Source: Heterohyrax brucei (Eukaryota > Chordata > Mammalia > Hyracoidea > Procaviidae). Taken from it: a DNA stretch of 64,000 bases. Within the stretch, counting starts at the first letter, position 1. Each line of letters opens with the position of its first letter. The stretch spans positions 139,156,833 through 139,220,832 of the forward strand of contig CM053141.1 of NCBI GenBank assembly GCA_028571685.1, in the 5' to 3' direction. The position numbers were made by a program, and so were the translations under genes. A model generated the notes under the pieces. It had not been told where the DNA came from and did no database searches. It saw only the letters and a list, made by a program, of their open reading frames with translations. Below are positions 62,606-64,000 of the stretch, in pieces.

Positions 62606-64000
62606 CCATCTATCCTTGTTGTTGGTGTTAGGTGCCACTGAGTTGGTTCTCACTCATAGCGACCCTATGGCGGACAGAACAAAACACTGCCTGATTCTGC
62701 ACCATCCTCACTATTATTGCTATGCTTGAGCCTGTTGTTGCAGCCACTGCACAATCTATCTCATGAAGGACTTCCTCTTTTTTACCGGTAGTCTATTTTG
62801 CAAGCATGATGTCCCTCTCCAGGAACTGACCTCTCCTAAAAACATGTCCAAAGTACATAAAATGGCGTCTCACCATTCACATATCTAAGGAGCCTTCTGG
62901 CTGTACTTCTGAGACAGATTCGTTCATTCATCTTGTAGCCCAAGCATGGTATATTCAATATTCTTAGACAATGCCATAATTCAAAGGCATCTTCAGTCTT
63001 CTTTATTCTTTATCTTCTTCAGTCTTCTTTATTCTTTGTCCAGCCTTTGCATGCATATGAGGCAATTGAAAACACCATGGTGTAGGTCAGTTTCACCTTC
63101 GTCTTTGCTTTTTAACACTGTAAAGATATCTTCTGCATCAGATTTGCCCGATGAACAGGCCATTTGAGTTCCTGACTGCTGCTTCATGGGCAATGATTGT
63201 GGATCAAGTAAAATGAAAAACTTGACAACTTTAATCTTCCTCCATTTATCATGATGTTCCTTATTAGCCCAGTAGTGAGGATTTTTGTTTTCTTTATATT
63301 GAGTTATAATCCATACTGAAGGTTGTGGTCTTTTATCTTCATCAGTAAGTGCTTCAAGTCCTCTTTGCTTTTAGCAAGCAAGATTGTGTCATCTGCATAT
63401 TTCAGGTTGTTAACAAATTTACGTACAATCTTGATGCCATGTTCTTCTTCATCTATTCCAGCTTCTCAGGTTATTTGTTCAGCATACAGATTGAATAAGC
63501 ATATGAAAGGATGTAACCCAGATGCACATCTTTCCTGACTTTAAACCTAGCAGTATTCCCTCAGTCTGTTCAAATGAATGATTCTTGTTCTATGTACAGG
63601 TTCCTCATGAGCACAATTATGGTGTTCTGGAATTCCCATTGTTTACAACATTATCCATAATTTATTATGATCCACACAGTCAAATGCATTTGCATAATCA
63701 GTAAAACACAGATGAGTACTTATCTGGTATTTTCTGCTTTCAGCAACGGTCTATCTGAGATCAGCAGTGATATCTCTCATCCATGTCCTCTTCTGAATCT
63801 GCCTTGAATTTCTGGCAGTTACCAGTCAATGTACTGCTGCAACTGTTTTTGAGTTATCTTTAGCAAAATTTTAATTGCATGTGGTATTAATGATATTGTT
63901 CAGTAATTCCCTCATGCTCTTGGATCACCTTTCTTTGTAATGGGCTCAAATATGGGTCTATTTCAGCCAATCAGCCAGATAGCTGACTAATATTTTTTGG
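62606..64000 (-). mobile_element. RTE (BovB-like) LINE, antisense, copy B, continues past the window
   Basis: It starts at the antisense 3' end (gttgttggtgttaggtgcca ctgagttggttctcac). It continues in step with copy A (gcattttgcaagcatgatgt-type block, tcttcatcagtaagtgcttc, attccagcttctcaggttat, ttattatgatccacacagtc) to the last base. The same direction as copy A, 1.96 kb later. Confidence 0.9.

Noticed and set aside
31100..64000. A downstream protein-coding gene such as PRRC1, the next gene on human chromosome 5 as I recall
   Set aside because: No exon with homology, no CpG-rich promoter and no splice-bounded frame was seen. Every frame with a recognisable product belongs to L1, RTE or mariner. 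The next gene probably lies beyond the window.

Overview
The window is a stretch of placental-mammal nuclear DNA. It is intron-rich, AT-rich and full of retrotransposons. The lineage is best read from its repeats. There are more than twenty copies of the tRNA-derived SINE that opens ggaaaccctggtggcatag and ends near actatgagtcggaattgac. There are also BovB/RTE-type LINEs and L1s with the matching 3' UTRs. This combination is what I know from Afrotheria, most likely an elephant. That rests on memory of the consensus sequences; no search was run.

Positions 1-31,100 hold the 3' third of MEGF10 on the + strand: the last ten coding exons, the stop codon at 26992-26994 and a long, nearly repeat-free 3' UTR. 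Four consecutive 129-nt, phase-1 exons each encode one eight-cysteine EGF-like module. They are followed by the transmembrane exon, five cytoplasmic-tail exons (one of only 45 nt) and a serine-rich C terminus. All splice sites are GT/AG and the frame is open throughout, giving 477 complete codons. The gene starts upstream of the window. The introns carry MIR, L2, MER5A-like and MER53-like elements, AfroSINEs, solo LTRs, mariner-like palindromic elements and L1 3' ends.

Positions 31,100-64,000 are intergenic with no supportable gene. The layout is: (i) an almost complete antisense L1 (about 31,555-40,680) broken by a SINE, a mariner-like element, an RTE scrap and a second, prematurely ended L1 that itself carries a solo LTR; (ii) MIR and an RTE LINE in sense (about 42,447-44,430); (iii) an old L1 interrupted by a SINE and an antisense RTE piece; (iv) a second antisense L1 (about 49,330-54,875) interrupted by two LTRs, a SINE and a twin-primed L1 that contains a 175-bp near-perfect inverted repeat; (v) a relatively repeat-poor stretch (54.9-59.6 kb); (vi) a solo LTR and two antisense RTE copies in a row that run off the window end.

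The only functional gene visible is MEGF10, a single-pass engulfment and adhesion receptor. No new multi-gene system was found. The most unusual structures are the fold-back inverted duplication at 52977-53379, the L1 copy that stops inside ORF1 with its own poly(A) and a 14-bp target duplication (34,286-36,173), the 195-bp duplication that includes a MEGF10 splice donor, the family of transposase-derived palindromes, and a miR-1302-like hairpin in a MEGF10 intron.
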